Source of the DNA: Prochlorococcus marinus
GTDB lineage: Bacteria; Cyanobacteriota; Cyanobacteriia; PCC-6307; Cyanobiaceae
Direction: 5' to 3'
Assembly (NCBI RefSeq): GCF_001180305.1
Contig: NZ_CVSX01000023.1
Span: forward strand, 1-64,000
DNA length: 64,000 nucleotides
In this document: positions 1 through 9,721 of the stretch, piece after piece
Layout: every line of letters begins with the position of its first letter
Position numbering within the stretch: position 1 is the stretch's first letter
The notes under the pieces: model-generated
Told to the model about the DNA's origin: nothing
Seen by the model: the letters and a program-made list of their open reading frames with translations, nothing else
Databases searched by the model: none
Translations under genes and position numbers: made by a program

Positions 1-680
<680 letters not shown>

Positions 681-699
681 TTAAAAGAATTTTCTAAAC

Positions 700-1581
700 A
701 TGATTACAAGTAAGACATCTTTTATTGCATTAATCGGCAATCCAATTAGCCATTCTTTATCCCCAATAATACAAAATGCTGCCCTTAAATATTTAGGATT
801 AGATTTAATTTATATCGCAATACCTTGTAGAAATGAAGATTTAAAATTACTTCTAAATTCTTTGAAAACAATTAATTGCAAAGGATTAAACATAACAATT
901 CCTTTTAAGGAAAAAGTATTTGACCTTTGTAGTGAAATTTCACCTATTGCTAACCAGCTAAAAGCGATTAATACTCTGAAATTAAATTCTATGCGGGAAT
1001 GGAGTGCAACTAATACAGATGTAGAAGGATTTATTTATCCATTGAAAAACTTAAATTTAAAAAATAAACAATCGATTGTACTCGGCTCTGGTGGAGCGGC
1101 GAGATCAGTTATACAGGGATTAATAAATTTGAATTTTTCAACAATTTCAGTAGTATCACGAAACAAAAAATCATTAGATGGGTTAATAAATAATTTTGAA
1201 AATCAAATTAAAATTCAGGGTCTATTAAATAATGACGATCAGGCTCAGAATTTTATTAAGGAAGCAGATTTAATTGTTAATACCACACCAGTAGGAATGA
1301 AAAAAACTACAAGTGAAACAAATGAACTGCCATATGGAGAAATTTTTTGGAGATCCCTTAATGAGAAAACAATTGTTTATGATTTAATTTATAATCCTGC
1401 ACCAACTGATTTATTGAAATTCAGCGCTAATAAAGGTTGCATGACTATCGATGGTTTGCAAATGCTTATTGCTCAAGGAATGAAATCATTATCCTTTTGG
1501 ACTGATGGTTTAGAAGTACCTTTTCATATAATGGATGACGCTCTAAAAAATTATCTTAAAAAAAATGATGGTAATTTTTAA
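700..1581 (+). CDS. aroE: Shikimate 5-dehydrogenase
   Basis: NADPH-dependent reduction of 3-dehydroshikimate to shikimate in aromatic amino acid synthesis, cytosolic. The 293-residue length is normal. Visible motifs are the substrate-binding NPISHSLSP (about residues 14-22), the catalytic lysine in NITIPFKEK (K70), the aspartate in NTDVEGF (D107), the glycine-rich nucleotide loop GSGGAARSV (about 129-137) and NTTPVGM later in the Rossmann domain. It is divergent from dnaK across a 118-bp spacer and is followed by rpsF in the same direction. A hairpin spans its stop codon (1567-1594). Confidence 0.96.
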   Translation: MITSKTSFIALIGNPISHSLSPIIQNAALKYLGLDLIYIAIPCRNEDLKLLLNSLKTINCKGLNITIPFKEKVFDLCSEISPIANQLKAINTLKLNSMREWSATNTDVEGFIYPLKNLNLKNKQSIVLGSGGAARSVIQGLINLNFSTISVVSRNKKSLDGLINNFENQIKIQGLLNNDDQAQNFIKEADLIVNTTPVGMKKTTSETNELPYGEIFWRSLNEKTIVYDLIYNPAPTDLLKFSANKGCMTIDGLQMLIAQGMKSLSFWTDGLEVPFHIMDDALKNYLKKNDGNF

Positions 1582-1594
1582 GAAATTACCCATC
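1567..1594 (+). terminator. Hairpin across the aroE stop codon
   Basis: GATGGTAATTT pairs with AAATTACCCATC, with one bulged C, around a short loop that contains the stop codon. There is no clear U-tract after it, so it may be a weak terminator or only an RNA-stabilising stem. Confidence 0.35.
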
Positions 1595-1664
1595 ATAATG
1601 TATGGTGAATAATGAACAGACGCTCATCACTTAAATTCATGAGCCAAAGACCTTGTCTGAAACT

Positions 1665-2126
1665 ATGAACAATCAACAATCTTATTACGAAACTATGTAC
1701 ATCCTCCGCCCTGATATTGCGGAAGATGAAGTAACTAACCACATTAATAAATACAATAAACTTTTAGAAGAATTTGGCGGCACCATCTTAGATAGTCAAA
1801 TGAGGGGTAAAAGAAGACTAGCCTATCAAATAGCAAAGCATAGAGAAGGTGTTTACGTTCAATTGAGTCATCAAGGTGATGGTCAGCATATTTTTAAAAT
1901 TGAAAAAGCAATGAGACTTGGTGAAGATGTTATTAGATACATGACCGTCAAACAAGAAGGGCCTCTACCAACCCCAAAATCTTCGAACAAGAGTACTCCT
2001 CAACCAGAAAACAAAATTAATCCAGAGGTCAATGAGGAATCTAAAGAAAGTAAACCAGAAACAATTCCTGGAGATTCAACTTCAAAAAAAGAAGATACTG
2101 AAATCAAGAAAAGTTCAGAATCTTAA
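1665..2126 (+). CDS. rpsF: 30S ribosomal protein S6
   Basis: Binds S18 and 16S rRNA in the small-subunit platform. The S6 domain is clear: [15 protein letters not shown] at the start, then the [16 protein letters not shown] strand and [11 protein letters not shown] low-complexity tail rich in Lys, Glu, Ser and Pro (about residues 105-153) follows; extended tails are seen in other picocyanobacterial S6 proteins. I chose ATG 1665 because the S6 fold begins right after it; an in-frame TTG at 1653 would add MSET. No good Shine-Dalgarno precedes either start. Convergent with argG, with 3 bp between the stop codons. Confidence 0.93.
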   Translation: MNNQQSYYETMYILRPDIAEDEVTNHINKYNKLLEEFGGTILDSQMRGKRRLAYQIAKHREGVYVQLSHQGDGQHIFKIEKAMRLGEDVIRYMTVKQEGPLPTPKSSNKSTPQPENKINPEVNEESKESKPETIPGDSTSKKEDTEIKKSSES

Positions 2127-2129
2127 TTT

Positions 2130-3344
2130 TTAATCAGTTTTTGTTGAATTTAACTCTGCCCATATTTTATTAGACATACCCCACATATAAATAAAACCCT
2201 TTGCTAAAGAATGATTAAAATCATCATTTTGACTGTAAGTTGCAAGATCTTCCCTATAAAGTGAATTACTTTCTGAGTTTCTTCCAATAATAATTGCGTT
2301 CCCCTTATGAAGTCTAATCTTTACTCTTCCACTAACTGAAGTTTGAGTCGAAGAAATAAAAGCATCTAAACTATCCTTAAGAGGACCAAACCAAAAACCT
2401 TGATAAATTAATTGAGCCCATTTTTTTTCTACTATCCCTTTAAAATCGTATACGTCTGGGTTTAATGTTATGCTCTCTAATTCTTTATGAGCTTTGATTA
2501 AAAGAAGTAGACCTGGAGTTTCGTATATCTCTCTACTTTTAATTCCTACTACTCGATCCTCTATCATATCTATTCGTCCAAAACCATGTTCCCCTGCAAG
2601 GTCATTAGTTTTTTGAATAATCTCCACTGGAGTTAAAAATTCATCATTTATTCCAATTGGAAACCCATTTTTAAAAACAATTTCTATGTCTTGAGGAGAA
2701 TCAGGTGAATTGTTAATAGACGATGTCATAGTAAAAATATCCTCAGGTGGTTCTTGCATTGGATCTTCTAATACACCCGCTTCAATACTTCTACCAAGAA
2801 GATTTACATCTATTGAATAAGGTGATTTTTTTGATACAGGTGCAGGAATACCAAATTTTTCTCCATATACTATCGCCTCTTCCCTACTCATATTCCACTC
2901 TCTTGCAGGAGTAATTATTGTTAAATCAGGGCCTAAAGCATTAATTGCCAAATCAAATCGAACTTGATCATTACCTTTACCAGTACATCCATGAGCTACT
3001 GCATCCGCTCCAATTTCTCGCGCAATATTTACAAGATTTTCTGCGATTAAAGGCCTAGCAAGAGCTGTAGATAAAGGATATTTATCTAGATATAATGCAT
3101 TTGCTCTAATAGCTGGAAAAGCAAATCTCTCAACAAAACTATTAACTAAATTACCTACGATTGATTTAGATGCACCAGAATTAAGGGATTTTTGGCGAAT
3201 AAATTCTAAATCCTCACCTTGTCCAAGATCTGCCACAAAAGTAACAACATCTGCAATACCATATTCATTTTTTAAATATGGAATACAAACGCTCGTATCA
3301 ACGCCACCAGAATAAGCTAGTACAACTTTTTTTACCTGCTGCAT
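2130..3344 (-). CDS. argG: Argininosuccinate synthase
   Basis: ATP-dependent condensation of citrulline and aspartate, the step before ArgH (encoded at 29.7 kb) in arginine synthesis. At 404 residues it is full length. The N-type ATP pyrophosphatase loop AYSGGVDTS lies at residues 10-18, followed by family blocks [21 protein letters not shown] and [16 protein letters not shown]. Nothing unusual in length or motifs. Convergent with rpsF; a small membrane-protein gene lies upstream on the same strand. Confidence 0.97.
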   Translation of the reverse strand: MQQVKKVVLAYSGGVDTSVCIPYLKNEYGIADVVTFVADLGQGEDLEFIRQKSLNSGASKSIVGNLVNSFVERFAFPAIRANALYLDKYPLSTALARPLIAENLVNIAREIGADAVAHGCTGKGNDQVRFDLAINALGPDLTIITPAREWNMSREEAIVYGEKFGIPAPVSKKSPYSIDVNLLGRSIEAGVLEDPMQEPPEDIFTMTSSINNSPDSPQDIEIVFKNGFPIGINDEFLTPVEIIQKTNDLAGEHGFGRIDMIEDRVVGIKSREIYETPGLLLLIKAHKELESITLNPDVYDFKGIVEKKWAQLIYQGFWFGPLKDSLDAFISSTQTSVSGRVKIRLHKGNAIIIGRNSESNSLYREDLATYSQNDDFNHSLAKGFIYMWGMSNKIWAELNSTKTD

Positions 3345-3379
3345 TTAAATTTGCTCCATAAATTTAAATTTTAACGTAG

Positions 3380-3592
3380 TTAAGAATTTGAAAACTTATT
3401 AAAAACTAATACTATTGTAACTATAAGAGCCGGGCCAAAAACTAGTAATAAGATAAGAAAGTTATTAATTAATAAAACATTGGGATTCAAATATCCAAGA
3501 AGTTTTAATAATCCAGACAGCAACAATGAAATTAGCCATATAAAAAAGTATTTTAGATTTCCTTTATCAAACAAAGTTTTCGTGTGCATCAT
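3380..3592 (-). CDS. Small hypothetical membrane protein
   Basis: 70 residues with two hydrophobic stretches, about residues 15-33 (FFIWLISLLLSGLLKLLGYL) and 40-64 (rich in Leu, Ile and Val), so probably two transmembrane helices with short polar ends. No recognisable family. It lies on the argG strand, 35 bp upstream of argG, and divergent from the DUF3134 gene. Coding status rests on its position in a compact genome and its membrane-like composition. Confidence 0.6.
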   Translation of the reverse strand: MMHTKTLFDKGNLKYFFIWLISLLLSGLLKLLGYLNPNVLLINNFLILLLVFGPALIVTIVLVFNKFSNS

Positions 3593-3626
3593 TATGTATT
3601 ATCTTATATATAGAACATAATCTTTA

Positions 3627-3905
3627 ATGGACTCAAATAAACTAAAACTTAGATTAGACGATATTTCTGAAGTTAACCCTGCTTTAACTTGCTACCACAG
3701 AGATGAACCAGCTCCTGTTTTACCCCTTAGAGATGAACCGGATTTATTATCTTGGCTTGAGAATACGGGAAGGCTTATTGCTGAGAAAGAGGGTGATTCT
3801 CAAGAGATCAGTACAATAGAAGAAGAAGAATTATCAGCACTTATGGGAGAAAAAGAAGATTATAAGACTGAAGAAGATTCTTCAGAAGATGATTGGGAAG
3901 ATTAA
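3627..3905 (+). CDS. DUF3134 family protein
   Basis: Short acidic cyanobacterial protein of unknown function. The core block NPALTCYHRDEPAPVLPL, followed by RDEPDLLSWLENTGRL, is the DUF3134 signature; the repeated RDEPxPVLPLRDEP pattern is distinctive. The C-terminal third is almost entirely acidic (EEEELSALMGEKEDYKTEED) and probably disordered. Its last 17 bases overlap the start of mraY, so the two are probably co-transcribed. Confidence 0.85.
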   Translation: MDSNKLKLRLDDISEVNPALTCYHRDEPAPVLPLRDEPDLLSWLENTGRLIAEKEGDSQEISTIEEEELSALMGEKEDYKTEEDSSEDDWED

Positions 3906-4965
3906 AAAATTTAATTTTAAATCATTATTAATACTAAATAGTTTTGCATTAGTTGTTACTTGCTATTTTTTTAATAATTTTATTTTTATAGGAGTTTACA
4001 CATTATTTTTTTTTGTTTCTTTGATCGCAACAAAGAATGGTATAAAAATAATCAAAAGATTAAATTTATTTCAAAACATTAGGAAGGACGGACCTTCTAA
4101 TCACTCTAAGAAAAGTGATACCCCAACAATGGGAGGGTTATTTATGATAATCCCTTTTTTAATTTTCCTTTTAATAATCAATATAAATTTAAATTCTCCT
4201 AGATTATTCTTGTTATTAATCGCCGTTTTTGGGTTTTTCATTATAGGGTTTTTAGATGACTATTTGGGCATTAAAAACAGAGAAAATACTGGCTTGAAAT
4301 CAAAAGAAAAATTTATTTTGCAAAGCATTATCTCAATAATTTTTATATTTTTAGCCTATAAAAATGATTTAATAAATCCATTAATTTCATTATCTGATTC
4401 GTGGAGTATAAATTTGAATATTTTCATATTGCCTATTTCTTTTTTATTATTAGTTGGCATGAGTAATTCAGTGAATTTGTCTGATGGATTAGATGGGTTA
4501 GCAACTGGATGTAGTGGAATTGTTTTTTATGGATTGGGAACAGAAATATTACTTAAAGAGCAACAGGATTTAATTATTTTTAGTATTTTATGTTATTCAA
4601 TGTCTGGAATATGTTTAGGATTTCTCAAATACAATAGTTATCCTGCAAAAATATTTATGGGTGATACAGGATCCTTAAGTATTGGTGCAATTCTGGGTTC
4701 TATTGCGTTATTAACCAATAGCGTTTTTACCTTAATTATTTTTTCAGGAATCTTCATTATTGAATCGTTATCAGTAATGATTCAAGTAGGGTTTTTTAAA
4801 ATTACAAAAAAATTATTTAACAATGGGAAACGAATATTTTTAATGGCACCTTTACATCACCATTTTGAACTTAAAGGAGTTAAAGAACAAAAAATAGTTG
4901 AAAATTTTTGGAAAATCAACATTTTACTAGTGATTTTAGGTATAGTTTTAAAAATCAATCTATAA
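3889..4965 (+). CDS. mraY: Phospho-N-acetylmuramoyl-pentapeptide transferase
   Basis: Integral membrane enzyme that makes lipid I from UDP-MurNAc-pentapeptide and undecaprenyl phosphate. At 358 residues it matches the family and has about ten hydrophobic segments. Diagnostic blocks: SKKSDTPTMGG, the catalytic DDYLGIKNREN, NSVNLSDGLDGLATG, KIFMGDTGSLS and APLHHHFE near the C terminus. The start used gives a 17-bp overlap with the DUF3134 gene, and the lysine-rich first residues are usual for MraY. Confidence 0.96.
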   Translation: MIGKIKKFNFKSLLILNSFALVVTCYFFNNFIFIGVYTLFFFVSLIATKNGIKIIKRLNLFQNIRKDGPSNHSKKSDTPTMGGLFMIIPFLIFLLIININLNSPRLFLLLIAVFGFFIIGFLDDYLGIKNRENTGLKSKEKFILQSIISIIFIFLAYKNDLINPLISLSDSWSINLNIFILPISFLLLVGMSNSVNLSDGLDGLATGCSGIVFYGLGTEILLKEQQDLIIFSILCYSMSGICLGFLKYNSYPAKIFMGDTGSLSIGAILGSIALLTNSVFTLIIFSGIFIIESLSVMIQVGFFKITKKLFNNGKRIFLMAPLHHHFELKGVKEQKIVENFWKINILLVILGIVLKINL

Positions 4966-4975
4966 AGAATTTGTT

Positions 4976-5263
4976 ATGAGTTTTTTTACATGGAAAGATA
5001 ATGGCCTAACAAGTGATTGCTCTAGTCTTGAAGCGATGGCCTCACGATTTGAAGAGACAGCTTCCCTTATGAAAAAGCTTTCTAAAAAAGGCTTCAGACT
5101 TAAGAAAACACATAACAATCAATTAATTATTCACACTGACCCTAAGGTATTTGATCAATGGGGTTTTATCAGTGAAGAACTTCCTTTTAAGCAACTCTGT
5201 TTAATACCAGATGAAGAATCACTATTTGACCTTAAAAACTCTTCTGTAAGTATTGATAAATAG
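4976..5263 (+). CDS. Hypothetical protein (95 aa)
   Basis: Unrecognised soluble protein starting MSFFTWKDNGLTSD, 10 bp behind mraY and in the same direction. No membrane segment or signal peptide. It looks like a small mixed alpha/beta domain (GFRLKKTHNNQLIIHTDPKV) with an acidic tail. Its last 109 bases run antisense through the 3' end of the sucrose-phosphate synthase-like gene, an unusually long convergent overlap. Confidence 0.7.
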   Translation: MSFFTWKDNGLTSDCSSLEAMASRFEETASLMKKLSKKGFRLKKTHNNQLIIHTDPKVFDQWGFISEELPFKQLCLIPDEESLFDLKNSSVSIDK

Positions 5264-6564
5264 TTGCGCACATGAGTATTCCAACTAAAGTGCCTATTAA
5301 CACCTTCTATTCCATTCCTACTCCATAGTTTCCACTGGTTAATATCAAAAACTCCTTTTTCAAGAATAACTTTTAACTCATTAAGGTCAGTAACATCAAC
5401 TAGAAGTCCATTTTCACATTTTGATTGAATTTCTTTTGGGCCTCCATCATTTGTTGATATTATTGGTAATCCACATGAAGACGCTTCAAGAAGAGTTAAA
5501 CCAAAAGGCTCGGTTAAAGCTGGATTTACAAATACACCCCCTCTACTAGCAGCCCACCTATATAAAGAAGGTATTTGACTTGGGAGGTGCTTTTTTGGAT
5601 AAGCCACCTTTCCATACAAATTATATTTATCAATGGTTTCAAAAATGTTTTGAAATACATCTTTTTGTTGTGGGTCAAGTTTAGAAGTACTATCTCGACA
5701 ACCCAAAATTAAAATTAAATTAGTTTTCCGTTTTAGCTTTTCAGATCTTCCATATGCCTCAATCAAAGAAGGAATATTTTTTCTTCTTACAGCTCTAGAA
5801 ATTGTCAATAATGGAGGTTTAGTAGAATCCTTTAAAAAAGGTTTCATCATATTGTCAATTTCGGCTGTCTCTGTTGTCGAGTGGATATGGTGAAACTTAT
5901 TATGATCAACACCTGGAGGAATAACTTTTGCTTTGTGAGGGGAAAAAGAAGAATATTGAGAATATTGATAAACCGACTCTTGTTTAGTGCTTGTAACAAC
6001 AATATCTGCTGACTTTAATGCTTTTTCTTCTGCTTCAATTCTTTTACTTATGAAGTAGAGCTTTTCTATTTGATTAGTTTTTAAACCAGTATCAAGCAAT
6101 TTTCTCAGTTTTTCTCTTCCTAAAGAATGACCAGTAAAGATAAGTGGAACGTTTAGTGCTTTACTTAATTTTACTCCTACATATCCAGCATCTGCATAAT
6201 GTGCATGAATAAAATTAGGCTTTTTATTTTTTTTATAGTAATGTATGAGATTTTTAGTTAAATGATCTAAATAAGGCCAAAGCAATTCCTTTCTTAAATA
6301 TTTATTAGGTCCAAATTTAAATCTTAAAATTCTAACTCCAGGTTCTACAAATTCCTCTTCTTGAGAATAGTCAGCATCCACTTTAGAATCGCTGATTAAA
6401 CGAGTAACTAAATCTACTTGGTCAACTTCTGAAGTATTAGCCAAACTTTTAACTAACTCTAAAACGTATTGTGTTTGCCCGCCAGTATCTGCATCCCTTC
6501 CTAATTCAAGATTTTTAGAGCGTATAAGACCATGTAAATGTAAATGTAAAAATTTAAACCTCAT
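5155..6564 (-). CDS. spsA: Sucrose-phosphate synthase-like glycosyltransferase (GT4)
   Basis: Probably forms sucrose-6-phosphate from a nucleotide-glucose and fructose-6-phosphate; sucrose is a minor compatible solute in Prochlorococcus. The N-terminal block GRDADTGGQTQYVLEL and HAHYADAGYVG are typical of plant and cyanobacterial SPS, as are FTGHSLGREK and the donor-binding EPFGLTLLEASSCGLP with STNDGGP. At 469 residues it has only the glycosyltransferase part and no fused sucrose-phosphatase domain. The last 35 or so residues, serine-rich and beyond the enzyme fold, are the part overlapping the opposite 95-aa gene. Sucrose synthase activity cannot be excluded from sequence alone. Confidence 0.85.
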   Translation of the reverse strand: MRFKFLHLHLHGLIRSKNLELGRDADTGGQTQYVLELVKSLANTSEVDQVDLVTRLISDSKVDADYSQEEEFVEPGVRILRFKFGPNKYLRKELLWPYLDHLTKNLIHYYKKNKKPNFIHAHYADAGYVGVKLSKALNVPLIFTGHSLGREKLRKLLDTGLKTNQIEKLYFISKRIEAEEKALKSADIVVTSTKQESVYQYSQYSSFSPHKAKVIPPGVDHNKFHHIHSTTETAEIDNMMKPFLKDSTKPPLLTISRAVRRKNIPSLIEAYGRSEKLKRKTNLILILGCRDSTSKLDPQQKDVFQNIFETIDKYNLYGKVAYPKKHLPSQIPSLYRWAASRGGVFVNPALTEPFGLTLLEASSCGLPIISTNDGGPKEIQSKCENGLLVDVTDLNELKVILEKGVFDINQWKLWSRNGIEGVNRHFSWNTHVRNYLSILTEEFLRSNSDSSSGIKQSCLKGSSSLIKPH

Positions 6565-6764
6565 TCAAGAGACCCTCCGGTCAACCGCCTTTAATACAAA
6601 TAAACTGAATTTCAAAAGGAAATATTAAGAAAGCATTATGATTTTTATATTTTTTTTAAAATATTTTGAAAAAAATCAGTTGTGAACTAATAAGTCGCCA
6701 CTCTAATTAAGACTTTCATTTTGCCCGAATAATTAAAAATACAAAGAAATACAACAAAGATTTT

Positions 6765-9668
6765 TTAATTAAGAACTTTTTTAAGATATTTTGCTGTATA
6801 GCTTGTGGGATGTTTCGCTACATCTTCGGGAATACCTTCTACAATAATTTCTCCTCCTTTATCTCCTCCATCAGGTCCTAAATCAATAATCCAATCAGAA
6901 CATCTTATTACATCTAAGTTATGTTCTATAACAATTACAGAATTGCCTTTATCTACTAAACGTTGTATAACATCCATTAATTTATGAACATCATAAAAAC
7001 TTAGACCTGTAGTTGGTTCATCAATCAAATATAAAGTTTTTCCAGTAGCCCTTTTAGATAATTCTGTGGCTAACTTAACTCTTTGAGCCTCTCCACCAGA
7101 TAATGTTGGGGCAGGTTGACCTAATTTGACATACCCTAAGCCAACATCTACTAATGTAGATAATCTATCAGCAGCTTGAGGTATTGCAGCAAAAATTTCT
7201 GCAGCTTGTTCAACAGTCATCTCTAAAACATCTGATATATTAAAACCTTTGTATTTAACTTGGAGCGTTTCCCTATTAAACCGAGCGCCTTTACATACTT
7301 CACATTGAACATATACATCAGGTAAAAAATTCATTTCAATTACATTAACTCCCTGTCCTTTACAAGCTTCACATCTTCCTCCTTTTACATTAAAACTAAA
7401 CTGGCCAGCTTGATAGCCCCTTGCTTTAGCTTCAACTGTAGCGGTAAAAATTTGTCTTATAGGATCAAAAGCACCTGTGTAAGTTGCAGGATTTGATCGT
7501 GGAGTCCTTCCTATTGGAGATTGATCAATAACGATAACTTTATCAATTGCCTTTATACCCTTTAACTCTTCAACGCCTTGCGGAAAAGGAACTTTTAGTC
7601 CTAGAGAGTGACACAAAGCAGGGTGTAGTAATTCGTTAATTAAAGTACTCTTCCCACTACCGCTAACACCTGTTACGGAAACTAATCTTCCTAAAGGAAA
7701 TTCTACAGAAACATTCTTTAAATTATTTTTAGAACAATTATTTAAAATTAAACTTTTTTTAACAGATGATCTACGTTCTTTTGGAGTGGGTATCGACATC
7801 CTTCCACTGAGGTAAGCCCCAGTTAATGACTTCTCTGATTTCAAAACATCTTGATATGAACCCTTCGCAATAATTTCGCCACCAAATACACCTGCACCTG
7901 GACCAATATCTACTAAATAATCTGCAGATTTCATAGTATCCTCGTCATGTTCAACAACAACTAAAGTATTTCCAAGGTCTCTCAAACTTTTTAATGTTTT
8001 TAATAATCTATCATTATCTCTCTGATGTAAACCGATACTTGGTTCATCTAATACATATAAAACGCCAGTAAGACCTGCACCTATTTGTGTCGCTAATCTA
8101 ATTCGCTGAGCTTCTCCACCAGACAAAGTCATAGCTGGTCTATCTAAAGTTAAATACTCTAAACCAACATTAATTAAAAACTTCAAACGCAAATGAATCT
8201 CTTTTAAAACCAATTCACCTATTTGCTTTTGTTTTTCTGATAAAGATATATTTTCTTTCTGAATATTACTTAATCCCATGATGCGCTCTATATGAAATAA
8301 GGTTTCAGAAACGCTTATAGAAGTTAAGTCAGTAATACTATAAGGGCCGAGTTTAACAGCCAAAGCCTCTGGTCTTAATCTTTTTCCAGAACAAGTCTTA
8401 CAAGGGACTAACTCTTGGTACTTTTCCAATTTTTGTTTAACTGATTCTCCATTAGCTTCATTCAATTGCCTTTCTAATATTGGTAAAATTCCCTCAAAAG
8501 GTCTTTCAAAACCACTAGATGTTTTAAAGCGACTATCCGCTTGAATTAATATTGGTTTATCTGATCCTAAAAGTAGAACATTTTTTTGCAAATCACTTAA
8601 ATCTTTCCAAGGAGTTTTTAATTCAAAACCATATGCTTGACCTACAGAATAAAGTAAAGAGAAATAATAAGTATTATCTTTTTCACTCCAAGGAGCTATT
8701 GCAGCATAAACAGGTAAGCTTTGATCTGGTATAACCCTATCAGCAGTAAATTTTTTTAAATAACCAATACCATGACAGTCTGGACATGCCCCATATGGGC
8801 TATTAAATGAAAAAAGTCTTGGAGAAAGTTCCTCAACAATAGAACCATGTACAGGACATGCATAATTTTCTGAGTAAAGTTTTTCTCTAACCAAATTAGT
8901 AGGTAAATTTTCCCCTTTTTTTGGCACAACCTCTACAATTGCTAAGCCATCACCTCTTTTAAGACAAGTTTGTAGAGAATCATTTAATCTTTCTTGTATT
9001 CCTTCTCTTGCAATTAATCTATCAACAACTACCTCAATATTATGAATTTGATTTTTATCTAATTCAATGCTATCAGCAAGTTCTCTTACCTCACCATTGA
9101 TTCTTACTCTAGCGAAACCCTCAGCAGCTAGTCCACCTATTAATTTTGTATGAGTTCCTTTCTTCCCTCTTACAACAGGAGCCAACAATTGATACCTTGT
9201 CCCTTCTGGCAAGAGAAGAATTTGATCAACCATTTCATCAATTGTTTGAGGCGCAATTGGAATCCCACAATGATGACAATGCGGTTCTCCAGCACGACCA
9301 AACAACAATCTTAAGTAATCTTGTATCTCTGTGACTGTTCCAACTGTTGATCGAGGATTATGACTAGTTGATTTTTGGTCAATTGAAATAGCAGGTGACA
9401 AGCCCTCAATATTGTCAACATCTGGTTTATCTACTTGTCCTAAAAATTGCCTCGCGTACGCTGAAAGACTCTCAACATATCTTCTTTGACCTTCAGCAAA
9501 AATCGTATCAAAGGCTAAAGAACTCTTACCACTTCCACTGACTCCTGTAAAAACAATAAATTTATTTCTAGGTAGAGAAAGATCAATATTTTTTAAATTA
9601 TGCTGACGAGCTCCTCTAATAATAATTGAATTATCTTCTTCAAAATTCTTATCAGTTTTTATAACCAT
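6765..9668 (-). CDS. uvrA: Excinuclease ABC subunit A
   Basis: DNA-damage sensor of nucleotide excision repair; a dimeric ABC-type ATPase that loads UvrB. 967 residues, normal. It has two Walker A loops (GVSGSGKS near the N terminus and again in the second half), two ABC signature regions (LSGGEAQRIRLATQIG and LSGGEAQRVKLATELS) and CxxC zinc modules (CHHCGIP, CPDCHG, CEACKGQG with CEVCKG). It lies upstream of spsA and directly downstream of recN on the same strand, 53 bp apart, making a DNA-repair pair. Confidence 0.98.
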   Translation of the reverse strand: MVIKTDKNFEEDNSIIIRGARQHNLKNIDLSLPRNKFIVFTGVSGSGKSSLAFDTIFAEGQRRYVESLSAYARQFLGQVDKPDVDNIEGLSPAISIDQKSTSHNPRSTVGTVTEIQDYLRLLFGRAGEPHCHHCGIPIAPQTIDEMVDQILLLPEGTRYQLLAPVVRGKKGTHTKLIGGLAAEGFARVRINGEVRELADSIELDKNQIHNIEVVVDRLIAREGIQERLNDSLQTCLKRGDGLAIVEVVPKKGENLPTNLVREKLYSENYACPVHGSIVEELSPRLFSFNSPYGACPDCHGIGYLKKFTADRVIPDQSLPVYAAIAPWSEKDNTYYFSLLYSVGQAYGFELKTPWKDLSDLQKNVLLLGSDKPILIQADSRFKTSSGFERPFEGILPILERQLNEANGESVKQKLEKYQELVPCKTCSGKRLRPEALAVKLGPYSITDLTSISVSETLFHIERIMGLSNIQKENISLSEKQKQIGELVLKEIHLRLKFLINVGLEYLTLDRPAMTLSGGEAQRIRLATQIGAGLTGVLYVLDEPSIGLHQRDNDRLLKTLKSLRDLGNTLVVVEHDEDTMKSADYLVDIGPGAGVFGGEIIAKGSYQDVLKSEKSLTGAYLSGRMSIPTPKERRSSVKKSLILNNCSKNNLKNVSVEFPLGRLVSVTGVSGSGKSTLINELLHPALCHSLGLKVPFPQGVEELKGIKAIDKVIVIDQSPIGRTPRSNPATYTGAFDPIRQIFTATVEAKARGYQAGQFSFNVKGGRCEACKGQGVNVIEMNFLPDVYVQCEVCKGARFNRETLQVKYKGFNISDVLEMTVEQAAEIFAAIPQAADRLSTLVDVGLGYVKLGQPAPTLSGGEAQRVKLATELSKRATGKTLYLIDEPTTGLSFYDVHKLMDVIQRLVDKGNSVIVIEHNLDVIRCSDWIIDLGPDGGDKGGEIIVEGIPEDVAKHPTSYTAKYLKKVLN

Positions 9669-9721
9669 TTTTAAATCTAATAATGATTTAAGAAAACTAT
9701 TATAGTGGAATTTTTTCTGTT

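Noticed and set aside
6565-6764. Searched for a small RNA between uvrA and the sucrose-phosphate synthase-like gene
   Set aside because: AT-rich with no stable stem or recognisable motif; probably only promoter sequence.
8552-9334. Plus-strand ORFs within uvrA
   Set aside because: Antisense shadows of a well-conserved gene, no family features.
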